NCBI RefSeq assembly: GCF_024707545.1
Contig: NZ_CP062229.1
Location: forward strand, 930,001-994,000
Origin: Mesorhizobium onobrychidis
Lineage (GTDB): Bacteria; Pseudomonadota; Alphaproteobacteria; Rhizobiales; Rhizobiaceae
Direction of reading: 5' to 3'
DNA: 64,000 nt
The notes beneath the pieces were generated by a model that saw nothing but the letters and a program-made list of their open reading frames with translations, had not been told where the DNA came from and did no database searches. Below are positions 1 through 10,145 of the stretch, one piece after another. A program made the position numbers and the translations under genes. Numbering within the stretch: the stretch's first letter is position 1; each line of letters starts with the position of its first letter.

Positions 1-320
1 GCCTCCGGCTCCTCGACCGGAACAGGCTCTGCCTGGATTTCAGGCTCGGGCGGAATGGTCGGCGCAGGTTCGGGCCCGGCCTCGTCAACAGGCGCCGGCT
101 GCGGTGCGGAAGGTGCCTCCGGTTCGGCCGCGGGCGCAGCTTCTGCCTCGGGCCGAGGCTCTTCGCGTTTCAAAAATTCCGGTACGGCCTGCTCGGCCGC
201 CGGCTTCAGCGCCTCCAGCGCATCCCATTTGATCGGCGGCAGGGGTGCTGACTCGTCGATCCGCTCTTCGACCACTTCCTTCTTGCCGAACGAAAATATC
301 TTCTTGAGAAAACCAGCCAT
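1..320 (-). CDS. ftsY: Signal recognition particle receptor FtsY, N-terminal part (cut by window edge)
   Basis: Only the first ~106 codons are present; the gene continues beyond position 1. The protein begins MAGFLKKIFSFGKKE, a short basic amphipathic start, followed by an acidic Pro/Glu/Ala-rich stretch. That is the usual A domain of FtsY, which tethers the receptor to the inner membrane before the NG GTPase domain. FtsY docks SRP-ribosome complexes at SecYEG. The GTPase motifs are outside the window, so the call rests on the N-terminus and on gene order. It starts 11 bases after the mtaB stop, as the third gene of a dapF-mtaB-ftsY operon, an order I recall from rhizobia. Confidence 0.82.
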   Translation of the reverse strand, partial: MAGFLKKIFSFGKKEVVEERIDESAPLPPIKWDALEALKPAAEQAVPEFLKREEPRPEAEAAPAAEPEAPSAPQPAPVDEAGPEPAPTIPPEPEIQAEPVPVEEPE

Positions 321-331
321 GTTCTTGCGTC

Positions 332-1669
332 TCAGGCGGCGCGAGCGGCAGGCGGCGCGGCGATCAGTCTGATACCGTCATGGCCGGCGATATCAGCCTC
401 AACGATTTCGCCCGGCGCACCCGCGGCGACCGCGGCGAGCGTGAAGCCTTCGGTGCGGCCGAGCCCGTCGCGCTCGACCAGGATCGACTGGCGTGTTCCG
501 GCGAGTGTGGCGAGGTGACTGATATAGGCGGCGTCGCCGGCGGTGCGCAGCCGTGCCGCACGCTGCTTGACCACCTCGCGGCGAAGCTGCGGCATGCGCG
601 CGGCGGGGGTGCCTTCGCGCGGCGAGAACGGGAAGACGTGGAGATGCGTCAGCCCGCATTCCTCGACGATCTCCAGCGATTTTTCGAACATGGCGTCCGT
701 CTCGGTTGGGAAGCCGGCGATGATGTCGGCGCCGAAGACGATGCCGGGACGCAATTTGCGCAAATCCTCACAAAAGCGGATCGATTGATCGCGGTTGTGC
801 CGGCGCTTCATCCGCTTCAGGATCATGTCGTCACCCGCCTGCAGCGACAGATGCAGATGCGGCATCAGCCTGGGCTCGGTGGCAATGGCGTCGAGCAGAT
901 CGTCGTCGGCCTCGATCGAATCGATCGAGGAGAGGCGGAGGCGTTTTACACCAGGCACCTGCTTCAGGATTGTCTTGACCAATTTGCCGAGTTTCGGGCT
1001 GCCAGGCAGGTCGGCGCCGAAACTGGTCATGTCGACGCCGGTCAGCACGATCTCGGCATAACCATTGCCGCTCAGGCGCTCGACCTGCTCGACCACGGCC
1101 CCCATCGGCACCGAGCGCGAATTGCCGCGGCCATAGGGGATGATGCAGAAGGTGCAGCGATGATCGCAGCCGTTCTGCACCTGGACAAAAGCCCGCGCCC
1201 GGCCCTCGATGGCGTCGACCATGTGGCCGGCCGTCTCGCGTACCGAAAAGATATCGTTGACGCGAGCCTTCTCGGTATCGTTGACGCCGAAATCCGGCAG
1301 CGCGCGATAGGAATGCGCCTTCAGCTTCTCTTCATTGCCGAGGACGAGATCGACCTCGTCCATGGCGACGAAACTCTGCGGCTCGGTCTGCGCGGCGCAG
1401 CCGGTGACGATGATGCGGGCGGCCGGGTTCTCCCGGCGGGCCTTGCGGATCGACTGTTTTGCCTGGCGCACCGCCTCGCCGGTGACGGCGCAGGTGTTGA
1501 AGATGATGGCGCCGCCTTCCAGCGCGCCAAGGCCGGCGCTTTCCGCCTCTCGCCGCATGACCTCGGATTCGTAGGTGTTCAGCCGGCAGCCGAAGGTGAC
1601 GACGTCAACACCTTTGGGAAGAGTGGGGCCCCTGGAAAGAGCGGGACCCTTCTTGGCAAGAGGAGCCAT
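332..1669 (-). CDS. mtaB: tRNA t6A37 methylthiotransferase MtaB
   Basis: Radical-SAM methylthiotransferase that converts t6A37 to ms2t6A37 in ANN-decoding tRNAs. It has 445 residues. The N-terminal MTTase domain shows the three cluster cysteines at about 28 (FGCRLN), 60 (FNTCAV) and 91 (TGCAAQ). The radical-SAM CxxxCxxC is at 168/172/175 (GCDHRCTFC). The open frame extends upstream, but the start at 1669 is chosen because it overlaps the dapF stop by one base (TGATG), implying translational coupling. The longer reading would cover the end of dapF. Followed by ftsY. Confidence 0.93.
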   Translation of the reverse strand: MAPLAKKGPALSRGPTLPKGVDVVTFGCRLNTYESEVMRREAESAGLGALEGGAIIFNTCAVTGEAVRQAKQSIRKARRENPAARIIVTGCAAQTEPQSFVAMDEVDLVLGNEEKLKAHSYRALPDFGVNDTEKARVNDIFSVRETAGHMVDAIEGRARAFVQVQNGCDHRCTFCIIPYGRGNSRSVPMGAVVEQVERLSGNGYAEIVLTGVDMTSFGADLPGSPKLGKLVKTILKQVPGVKRLRLSSIDSIEADDDLLDAIATEPRLMPHLHLSLQAGDDMILKRMKRRHNRDQSIRFCEDLRKLRPGIVFGADIIAGFPTETDAMFEKSLEIVEECGLTHLHVFPFSPREGTPAARMPQLRREVVKQRAARLRTAGDAAYISHLATLAGTRQSILVERDGLGRTEGFTLAAVAAGAPGEIVEADIAGHDGIRLIAAPPAARAA

Positions 1670-2553
1670 CAGGCGGCGCTTTCGGTGTCGCGGGCCCACA
1701 CCCCGGTCGACGGATCGAAGCTGCCGGAAAATTCCCATTCGGCGGCGCCGGTGAGGATGACGTGGTCGTCGCCGCGCCATTCGACATGCAAGGAGCCGCC
1801 GCCGGGCGTCATCAGAGAGACGCTGCGTCCGGTCCGCTTGGTGCGCGCGGCAGCGACGACGGCGGCACAAGCCGCCGTACCGCAGGCCTTGGTCAGGCCG
1901 GCGCCGCGCTCCCAGGTGCGGATGACCATCGTCTCGGGTGAGGTCACCCGTGCGATGGTGATGTTGGCGCGTTCGGGGAAGATCGGGTGGTTTTCGAGCA
2001 GCGGGCCGAACCGGTCGAGCTCATAGGACCAGACGTCGCGGTCGACCCAGAAGATAGCGTGCGGATTGCCCATCGACACGACCGAGGGCGAGTGCAGTAC
2101 AGGCGCGTCGATCGGGCCGATCTGTAGCTCGATCATGCGGGTATCACGGAATTCCTCGGCCAGCGGAATATCCTGCCAGCCAAAACGCGGCTTGCCCATG
2201 TCGACCGAGATCAGCCCGTCGGCATGTTCTTCGGCGTTGAGGATGCCGGCGACTGTCTCGAAGGCGAATGTCTTCTGGCCGGTCTCGGCGGCAAGTGCCT
2301 GCACCACGCAACGCATGCCGTTGCCGCAGGCCTGCGCGCCGGTTCCGTCGGAATTCAAAATGTCGATAAAAAAGGTGGTGCCCGGCGTCCTGGCGTCGTG
2401 GATCGCCATGATCTGGTCGAATTTCGTCGCCGCATCGGCATTGAGCGCAAGGGCGGCAGCCGGCGTCACCCGATCGGCGCGAACGCGCATGTCGGCAACG
2501 ATGATTTCGTTGCCGATGCCGTTCATCTTGGCGAAGGGGGCAGTACTTGCCAT
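1669..2553 (-). CDS. dapF: Diaminopimelate epimerase
   Basis: Cofactor-independent epimerase converting LL- to meso-diaminopimelate for lysine and peptidoglycan synthesis. 294 residues, a normal length. Both catalytic thiols are visible: Cys76 in [10 protein letters not shown] and Cys224 in TKACGTAAC. The Gly/Asn-rich surroundings are those of the family, and MNGIGNE near the start is the typical first strand. It is the first gene of the dapF-mtaB-ftsY operon; its stop codon overlaps the mtaB start by one base. Confidence 0.95.
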   Translation of the reverse strand: MASTAPFAKMNGIGNEIIVADMRVRADRVTPAAALALNADAATKFDQIMAIHDARTPGTTFFIDILNSDGTGAQACGNGMRCVVQALAAETGQKTFAFETVAGILNAEEHADGLISVDMGKPRFGWQDIPLAEEFRDTRMIELQIGPIDAPVLHSPSVVSMGNPHAIFWVDRDVWSYELDRFGPLLENHPIFPERANITIARVTSPETMVIRTWERGAGLTKACGTAACAAVVAAARTKRTGRSVSLMTPGGGSLHVEWRGDDHVILTGAAEWEFSGSFDPSTGVWARDTESAA

Positions 2554-2623
2554 GGATCGAAAGGTCTCATGCCGGTTTGGCGCCTATATGGCGGATACCG
2601 GCCGAAATTACCAGTGTGCGCAC

Positions 2624-2735
2624 GTGTCAGAGCGACGTGCGTCCACTTGGACGCACAAAGTACGCTCTGACACTTTGAACCCGCGCAACGTGCTTTCCGA
2701 AAATCGATTCCGATTTTCGGGCCGATGTGTCTACG
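2624..2735. repeat. Intergenic palindromic repeat, family A, copy 1
   Basis: Nested inverted repeat: outer arms gtgtcagagcg (2624-2634) and cgctctgacac (2663-2673), inner arms gtgcgtcc (2637-2644) and ggacgcac (2649-2656), then a tail with a second small palindrome around 2698-2720. A diverged copy lies at 49644-49754 and matches along its whole length. The right end reaches the stop codon of the DUF1328 gene (2731-2733). Confidence 0.75.
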
Positions 2736-2892
2736 CCACCGCGAAGACGCCAAGCATGACCAGCAGGAAGATGATCAGCACGATGCCGATAAGGATACGG
2801 GCGCCGGTGGCGGCGGCTCCGGCCAATGCCGGCATGCCGAGCAGGCTGGCCGCGGCCGCGATGATCAGAAGAATGACAATCCATTTGATCAT
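2731..2892 (-). CDS. DUF1328 small membrane protein (UPF0391/YtjA type)
   Basis: 53 residues, almost entirely hydrophobic: two transmembrane segments (about 3-20 and 30-50) joined by a Gly/Ala-rich turn (LAGAAATGAR). This is the DUF1328/YtjA pattern. The function is unknown; in alphaproteobacteria such genes are commonly stress-induced. The start at 2892 is preceded by GAGGG; a longer frame upstream lacks hydrophobic character. A GGAAC-N17-CGTT promoter of EcfG type lies about 40 bases upstream (2931-2956), which fits general-stress control. Its stop lies in the end of repeat family A. Confidence 0.8.
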   Translation of the reverse strand: MIKWIVILLIIAAAASLLGMPALAGAAATGARILIGIVLIIFLLVMLGVFAVA

Positions 2893-2930
2893 GGGGGATC
2901 CCTCGCAGCCGACGGTTGTGGATGCCAACC

Positions 2931-2956
2931 AACGCGTTTGCGACGTCCCGGGTTCC
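2931..2956 (-). promoter_or_regulatory. EcfG-type general stress promoter for the DUF1328 gene
   Basis: On the minus strand GGAAC (2956-2952), a 17-base spacer and CGTT (2934-2931) match the alphaproteobacterial EcfG/RpoE2 consensus GGAAC-N16-17-CGTT. It lies about 40 bases upstream of the start at 2892. Pattern match only; no expression data. Confidence 0.65.
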
Positions 2957-2986
2957 CCTGCGCCGCGAAGCCGGTTGCCTGCCTAG

Positions 2987-3085
2987 GCATCGGACCCAAA
3001 AGTGGGTACCGGTTTTGGGAAAATCCGATGCTCAAACAAGAAGATAGAGCGGCGGTTCGCTTCGACTTGAAAGTCCGCCGCTCTA
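2987..3085. repeat. Rhizobial two-hairpin intergenic repeat, family B
   Basis: Two adjacent hairpins. The first has arms gcatcgga (2987-2994) and tccgatgc (3024-3031), with an inner cccaaaa/ttttggg pairing. The second has arms tagagcggcgg (3045-3055) and ccgccgctcta (3075-3085). I recognise the layout as an abundant rhizobial intergenic repeat. The right arm contains the TAG stop of the MBL-fold gene. A shortened relative is at 44183-44217. Confidence 0.75.
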
Positions 3086-4093
3086 GACCGCCGGCACGTC
3101 CCAGACCTCGCCGGGACGCAAGGCGCGAAAGCGTTCTTGCGGGATACCTTGATCGTCGAGGGCTTCGCCAAGCTTTCTGGCCGGCTCGTCGATCGGCTCG
3201 TTGGTGAGCCGGAACGTGCCCCAATGGCAGCCGGCGGCATAGGCGGCGTTGCACAAAAGCATGCCTTGCACCGCCTCCTCCGGATTCTGGTGGTGTGGCG
3301 CCATGAACCAGCGCGGCTCGTAGGCGCCGATCGGCAGGATGGCGAGGCGGAAGCCGGCGTGCCTTTCGGCCATCAGCCGGTAGTTGATGCCGTCGTGGAA
3401 ACCGGTGTCGCCGGGGAAATAGACCTTTCCGCCTGGCGTCTCGACCACAAATCCCGCCCACAGCGCCATGCGCCGGTCGCGGGTGCCGCGCGCCGACCAG
3501 TGGTGCACCGGCTCGACATGGACGGCGACGTCCTTGCCGATATCGACCCGCTCGCCCCAGTCATGCACGGAAAGCCGCATTCCGGAAACGCCATCGTCGA
3601 TGATGGCGTCGTTGCCGAGCGGCGTCAGCACCAGCGGGTCGTGCCTTGTCTTCAGCCGCTTCAGCGTGGCGAGGTCGAGATGGTCGTAATGGTTGTGGCT
3701 GACCAATACGAGATCGATCGGCGGCAGGTTGGAAAAGGCGATGCCCGGCGGATTGACCCGTTTCGGCCCGGCAAAGGAGAGCGGCGAGACCCGCCGCGAC
3801 CAGACCGGGTCGGTGAGGATGTTCAGGCCGGCTGTCTGGATGAGCAGCGAGGAATGGCCGATCATGGTCAGCCTCAGTCCGGAGCCGTCGATCCGCTTGG
3901 CCGGCGTGGCCTGATGAAACGGACTTGGATTCGCCGCCGGCCATTTCGAGCGTTCGCCGCCCAGCTGCCACTTCAGAAGATCGGAAAAGCGGGCAGGCAG
4001 CTTGCCGTTGGGATTGAAGAACAAGGTGCCGTCGAAATGATCGCTCGGTGGGCCGCTATAATAGCGATTGGCGGCTCTTTTTCTCGCAGCCAA
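3083..4093 (-). CDS. MBL-fold metallohydrolase, NAPE-PLD/UlaG-like
   Basis: 336 residues. The metal-binding HxHxDH motif is at 133-138 (HNHYDH), with a further conserved histidine in GDTGFHDG and another in PHHQNPEE. The arrangement resembles bacterial homologues of N-acylphosphatidylethanolamine phospholipase D (YtnP/UlaG-type beta-lactamase fold). The substrate cannot be told from sequence. No signal peptide is seen; the N-terminus is basic (MAARKRAANR). The stop codon TAG lies inside the right arm of repeat family B. Nothing adjacent suggests a pathway. Confidence 0.82.
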   Translation of the reverse strand: MAARKRAANRYYSGPPSDHFDGTLFFNPNGKLPARFSDLLKWQLGGERSKWPAANPSPFHQATPAKRIDGSGLRLTMIGHSSLLIQTAGLNILTDPVWSRRVSPLSFAGPKRVNPPGIAFSNLPPIDLVLVSHNHYDHLDLATLKRLKTRHDPLVLTPLGNDAIIDDGVSGMRLSVHDWGERVDIGKDVAVHVEPVHHWSARGTRDRRMALWAGFVVETPGGKVYFPGDTGFHDGINYRLMAERHAGFRLAILPIGAYEPRWFMAPHHQNPEEAVQGMLLCNAAYAAGCHWGTFRLTNEPIDEPARKLGEALDDQGIPQERFRALRPGEVWDVPAV

Positions 4094-4385
4094 GGTTTTC
4101 GCCTCCGGCAGGGTTCCGTTTCATCAGAGATAGGACCGGAGCCGGCTGGCGCAAGCATTTGGCAGCCGAATGCCAAGGGCATGCCTGTCCAGGCAAAACC
4201 GCTGCGCGCCTCGGTCAGACCCACAGGGCAGGCTTTAGGCTGCATGTATTTTGTGGTAAAGTTGCAACACGTGCTGCCGCAAATAGTATTTTAACCATAT
4301 CGGGTTGAAATTTCGCCACCTTCTCCATCTTGGTGAGTGGAGATTGTGCGGACGGCAGCCCAGCCGGATCCGACGGAGGTTTGAA

Positions 4386-4928
4386 ATGAATTTTTCGAAA
4401 ACCGGTCTGCTGGCCGTATCGCTTGCCGCACTCGTTGCGAGCGGCTGTTCAACGTCACGGTTCTCGTCGATGGACCAGGAGCAGCCGGGGCCGCTGCAAG
4501 CCGCGCCCTCCGGCACGGTGACCGCAAACCAGCTGCCGCCGCCGGCGGCGCCCGGCACCGCCGACCCGTCGAAATTTCCGACGGCGCCGCAAGGCCCCCA
4601 GGTTGCCTCGCTGCCGCCGGACGGGACGGCTCCGGCCGGAGCGCCGGATCTTACCGCAGGCAGCGTCGCCGGCGTGTGGAAGGCCAGCGTGTCCGGCCAG
4701 AGCTGCCAGGTGGCGACGCCACAGACCAAATTCGGCGCCGGCTACCGGGCCGGACCGCTGCATTGCCCGGCGCCGATCGACGGCATCAAATCCTGGAACG
4801 TCGCCGGCAAGCAGTTGACGCTGTACGACGAGAATGGCGGTACGCTGGCACGGCTCTATTCCTCGGGCGGAGAGAAATTCGACGGCCAAACTTCCAACGG
4901 CCTGCCGATCTCGCTTACAAGAGGCTGA
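4386..4928 (+). CDS. Omp19-type outer membrane lipoprotein (AprI/Inh protease-inhibitor family)
   Basis: 180 residues with a lipoprotein signal ending at Cys21 (LVASGC). A Pro/Ala-rich linker of about 60 residues follows, then a C-terminal domain with GVWKASVSGQSC, ATPQTKFG, GYRAGPLHCP and a final FDGQTS. These blocks match Brucella Omp19, an outer-membrane lipoprotein of the AprI/Inh metalloprotease-inhibitor fold. Two cysteines in the domain are placed to form the expected disulfide. The start at 4386 has GGAGG seven bases upstream; an upstream in-frame ATG lacks a signal. It probably shields envelope proteins from proteases; this is inferred from the family. Confidence 0.88.
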   Translation: MNFSKTGLLAVSLAALVASGCSTSRFSSMDQEQPGPLQAAPSGTVTANQLPPPAAPGTADPSKFPTAPQGPQVASLPPDGTAPAGAPDLTAGSVAGVWKASVSGQSCQVATPQTKFGAGYRAGPLHCPAPIDGIKSWNVAGKQLTLYDENGGTLARLYSSGGEKFDGQTSNGLPISLTRG

Positions 4929-4949
4929 CCCGCCCCCATTTGTTTTTAC

Positions 4950-4993
4950 GCAATTCCGGACGGAAAACCGAGACACACTTTTCCTGGAATTGC
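4950..4993. repeat. Rhizobial palindromic repeat, family C
   Basis: Arms gcaattcc (4950-4957) and ggaattgc (4986-4993) with an inner ggaaaa/ttttcc pairing. It sits between the lipoprotein gene and zapE and could act as a hairpin in the transcript. I recognise the sequence type as a common rhizobial intergenic repeat. Confidence 0.65.
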
Positions 4994-5011
4994 TCTAGAA
5001 CGACGTGACCG

Positions 5012-6208
5012 ATGCATCTGCGTGACGGCCTTCAGACCCATGCGACCGTCCGGCAGCGCTACGACCATCTGGTTGTGTCAGGCCTGATCGAGCGCGATCC
5101 GGCGCAGGAGCGGATCGTCGCGGCACTCGACCGGCTGATCGATGAGATTTCGGCAAAGCGGCTGGCGCACAAATCGAGCGCGCTGGGCTGGCTGTTCGCC
5201 CGCAAGCGCGAGACGCGCGAGGCCGTCAAGGGCCTCTACATCCATGGCGGCGTCGGCCGCGGCAAGACCATGCTGATGGACATGTTCTTCGAGCTGGTGC
5301 CGGTCAGGCGCAAGCGCCGTGTGCATTTCAACGACTTCATGGCCGATGTGCAGGACCGCATCCAGAAGCACCGGCAGGCGCGCAAAGAGGGCGCCGTCAG
5401 GGAAGACGACCCGATCGCGCCGGTGGCCCGCACGTTGGCCGAGGACGCCTGGGTGCTTTGCTTCGACGAGTTTTCCGTCACCGACATCGCCGATGCGATG
5501 ATCCTGTCCCGGCTGTTCTCGGCGCTGTTTGCCAATGGCGTCGTGCTGGTCGCCACGTCCAATGTCGCGCCGCAGGATCTCTACCGCGACGGCTTGAACC
5601 GCAAGCTTTTCCTGCCCTTCATCGGCATCCTGGAGCGGCATGCGCAGGTGCTGGCGCTGGACGCCGACAAGGACTATCGGCTGGACAAGCTCAGCCGCCT
5701 GCCGGTCTATGTCACCCCCGCCGATGCCGCCGCCGACGCTGTCCTCGACGAGGCCTGGGAAGTGATGACGCATGGCAGGCCGGCGGCCGAGGCGGCGCTG
5801 ACGGTAAAGGGCCGGCAGGTCGTGGTGCCGCGTGCCGCCGGCGAAGCGGCGCGGTTTTCCTTCGGGGATCTGTGCGAAAAACCGCTCGGCGCCCGCGATT
5901 TCCTGGCGATTGCCGGCCGCTTCTCGACCGTCTTCATCGATCATGTGCCGGTGCTCGGCGAAGGCATGCGCAACGAGGCCAAGCGCTTCATCCTGCTGAT
6001 CGACACGCTGTACGACCATCATGTGCGGCTGGTGGTAAGCGCCGCGGCACCGCCACCGCAGCTGTATACGGCCAAGCGCGGCCACGAGGTCTTCGAGTTC
6101 GAGCGCACGGCGTCACGGCTGATCGAGATGCAGAGCCATGAATGGCTGGAAGATTGGGCGGAGAGGCAGAAGGCGACGCTGACCGAAGCGCAGCAGGCGC
6201 AGGCCTAA
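5012..6208 (+). CDS. zapE: Cell division protein ZapE (AFG1-like ATPase)
   Basis: 398 residues. Walker A is GGVGRGKT at 79-86, Walker B is LCFDEF at about 149-154, and SNVAPQDLY, the usual AFG1/ZapE sensor region, lies near 190. The family is a P-loop ATPase; E. coli ZapE acts at the Z ring, and the mitochondrial relative AFG1/LACE1 acts in respiratory-complex turnover. It lies just before the mdh-suc cluster, a placement I recall in rhizobia. The start at 5012 gives the normal N-terminus. Confidence 0.92.
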   Translation: MHLRDGLQTHATVRQRYDHLVVSGLIERDPAQERIVAALDRLIDEISAKRLAHKSSALGWLFARKRETREAVKGLYIHGGVGRGKTMLMDMFFELVPVRRKRRVHFNDFMADVQDRIQKHRQARKEGAVREDDPIAPVARTLAEDAWVLCFDEFSVTDIADAMILSRLFSALFANGVVLVATSNVAPQDLYRDGLNRKLFLPFIGILERHAQVLALDADKDYRLDKLSRLPVYVTPADAAADAVLDEAWEVMTHGRPAAEAALTVKGRQVVVPRAAGEAARFSFGDLCEKPLGARDFLAIAGRFSTVFIDHVPVLGEGMRNEAKRFILLIDTLYDHHVRLVVSAAAPPPQLYTAKRGHEVFEFERTASRLIEMQSHEWLEDWAERQKATLTEAQQAQA

Positions 6209-6237
6209 GTCACCGATAGCTCCAGAATGTCGTTCGG

Positions 6238-6265
6238 TAGCGATCCTTCGCGCCCCCCTCTGTCC
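6238..6265. repeat. Fragment of repeat family D
   Basis: These 28 bases are identical to 36574-36601, the left end of the composite repeat at 36572-36750. The rest of the element is missing. It lies between the convergent ends of zapE and the GNAT gene. Confidence 0.7.
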
Positions 6266-6274
6266 CACCGGCCC

Positions 6275-6703
6275 CTACAACCGATACACATACATCACGA
6301 ACTCCTCCGCCGGCCCGTGCGGCTCCTTCCGCGCCTCATAAAGCGCGCGCGCCGAGACATTGCGCGGCTCTGTGCCGACCCATGCCTCCTCGCAGCCATG
6401 CTCCCGGCCGAGCTCAAACATGGCGTCGAGCATTTTCCTCGCTATGCCCTGGCGCTGGAAGGCCGGCGCCACGCCGACTTCGTCGATGTAGAGTTCGCTC
6501 ACCTTGTCCGGATGGCGGTGGATGACGGCTGCGCATTGGCCGACGACTATGCCTTCGGCCACGGCGATGATCATGAAATGGCCGGGTTCGTGGAGATACG
6601 CTGCCAGCCGATCCGGCCTGACCGGTTCATCGAACACATCCTCGGCGAACCGCATCACAAGGGCGTCATCGCCGTGGTTGAGCCTTACGATTTCCACATC
6701 CAT
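6275..6703 (-). CDS. GNAT-family N-acetyltransferase
   Basis: 142 residues covering a single acetyltransferase fold. The acetyl-CoA binding motif A is visible as YIDEVGVAPAFQRQGIARKM (about residues 72-91), with the Q/R-x-x-G-x-G/A core. The C-terminal EPRNVSARALYE is the usual motif B. The overall pattern resembles the small AAC-like GNAT proteins, but substrate specificity cannot be read from sequence and a resistance function should not be assumed. It is transcribed away from mdh, with a shared 220-base promoter region. Confidence 0.85.
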   Translation of the reverse strand: MDVEIVRLNHGDDALVMRFAEDVFDEPVRPDRLAAYLHEPGHFMIIAVAEGIVVGQCAAVIHRHPDKVSELYIDEVGVAPAFQRQGIARKMLDAMFELGREHGCEEAWVGTEPRNVSARALYEARKEPHGPAEEFVMYVYRL

Positions 6704-6741
6704 TGTGTAAAATCTCCCAAGTCGGCTTATAAACTTTGACG

Positions 6742-6751
6742 TTTACGTAAA
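6742..6751. promoter_or_regulatory. Candidate operator, palindrome TTTACGTAAA
   Basis: A perfect 10-base palindrome in the AT-rich divergent region between the GNAT gene and mdh, within gacgtttacgtaaatc. Such symmetric sites are typical of dimeric MerR- or TetR-type regulators. It is the only such site I noticed here; the regulator is unknown. Confidence 0.35.
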
Positions 6752-6794
6752 TCCCAACCCATCTAACCGATTGAAAAATCTCACTCCAAAATAA

Positions 6795-7910
<1,116 letters not shown>

Positions 7911-7923
7911 GGAGACATCTAGC

Positions 7924-9117
<1,194 letters not shown>

Positions 9118-9127
9118 GGGGTAGCCG

Positions 9128-9682
9128 ATGGTCTCGCCCCGACTTCTGTGCGCAATTGGCCTAAGCTGCATCGCCATGGCGGCGCAAGCGGAAGAGATTT
9201 CGGATGCAATAGTGCTCTACAAGAATATCTGTATCGCAGCCAACGGCGATTTGACCAAAGCGGAGCAATTGACGATTGCGAATGGATTTTCGATCGATTC
9301 TGACGACCATGGCAGAAAGACTTTTGATCGAACGAGGACTGGAACTCTCTCAGCGCCGTTTGTCATGCTCAAGCCGGCGGGATCAAATGGGAATGAGTCG
9401 ATCGATGTCTGTGAGATCTTCGGAACTACGATCCGAATGGCAGAGTTTGACAACTACGCTCGCTCGCAAGGTTTGGTCGAGGTGCCAAAGGAAGAGATTT
9501 TTGGCGATCTGGCGGACCAAAACTACGTCCGCATTTACGCAAACAAGGAATGCCAGGCTGCTGTGGACGGCAGTGCCGCATGCCTCTTTATCTGGACCAT
9601 CGGCGACAAGCCGGTAGACGACAAGTTCAGTGGCGTTTTTCGTTTTGGAACTCATCGGCCTCAAGCGGTGAATCCACTGTGA
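9128..9682 (+). CDS. Secreted protein of unknown function, low GC, inside the suc cluster
   Basis: 184 residues with a clear signal peptide (hydrophobic 5-18, cleavage near AQA-EE at about 21). The mature part has four cysteines (NICIAA, DVCEIF, KECQAA, AACLFI) that could form two disulfides. I do not recognise a domain. Base composition differs from its neighbours: 59 of 120 bases at 9241-9360 are G/C against 43 of 60 at 8101-8160 in sucC. It starts 10 bases after sucC, so it is probably co-transcribed. The composition suggests recent acquisition. Confidence 0.72.
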   Translation: MVSPRLLCAIGLSCIAMAAQAEEISDAIVLYKNICIAANGDLTKAEQLTIANGFSIDSDDHGRKTFDRTRTGTLSAPFVMLKPAGSNGNESIDVCEIFGTTIRMAEFDNYARSQGLVEVPKEEIFGDLADQNYVRIYANKECQAAVDGSAACLFIWTIGDKPVDDKFSGVFRFGTHRPQAVNPL

Positions 9683-9718
9683 CCCTCCCTCCACCAACAA
9701 GTTTGAAAGGCTAATCTG

Positions 9719-10090
9719 GTGCCTCCGCACAAAATAAACCTCGTCGAGGCGGCGGATGCGAAGATCAAAAAAGTCTTCGATCCGCATATCGCCGGCGACG
9801 TGAATGACAGCCAGGTCAAGATCGCCAAGTTCGGCGAAGTCTTCGACTGGCACGCGCATGACAATGAGGACGAAGCCTTCCTCGTGCTGCGCGGCCGCAT
9901 CGCCATCGATTTCCGCGACGGCACGGTGGAGCTTGGCAGCGGCGAGTTCATCGTCGTGCCGCGGTCCGTCGAGCACCGGCCGCGCTCGCTGAGCGAGGAG
10001 CCGGTGGTGCTGATGTTCGAGCCGGCGACGACGCTCAACACCGGCAACGCCAAGAGCGACCTCACCGTCGCCGATCTCAAGCGTCTCTGA
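9719..10090 (+). CDS. Cupin-domain protein
   Basis: 123 residues, one conserved cupin barrel. Motif 1 reads WHAHDNEDEAFLVLRG (two histidines and a glutamate that would bind metal); motif 2 reads GEFIVVPRSVEHRP (third histidine). It starts with GTG at 9719, supported by AAAGG about eight bases upstream. Such single-domain cupins can be isomerases, dioxygenases or binding proteins, and nothing more specific is visible. It lies between the low-GC secreted gene and sucD and is likely read through from sucC. Confidence 0.8.
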   Translation: MPPHKINLVEAADAKIKKVFDPHIAGDVNDSQVKIAKFGEVFDWHAHDNEDEAFLVLRGRIAIDFRDGTVELGSGEFIVVPRSVEHRPRSLSEEPVVLMFEPATTLNTGNAKSDLTVADLKRL

Positions 10091-10145
10091 CCTGACGATG
10101 ACCGCGCAGCCTTCCTCGATCAACGGTTTGTAAAAAAGGACCACC

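Noticed and set aside
380..2026. A 548-codon plus-strand frame over mtaB and dapF
   Set aside because: Antisense to two well-supported enzymes; the product has no domain.
6275..6703. Aminoglycoside acetyltransferase (antibiotic resistance)
   Set aside because: Only general GNAT motifs are visible; nothing indicates an aminoglycoside substrate.
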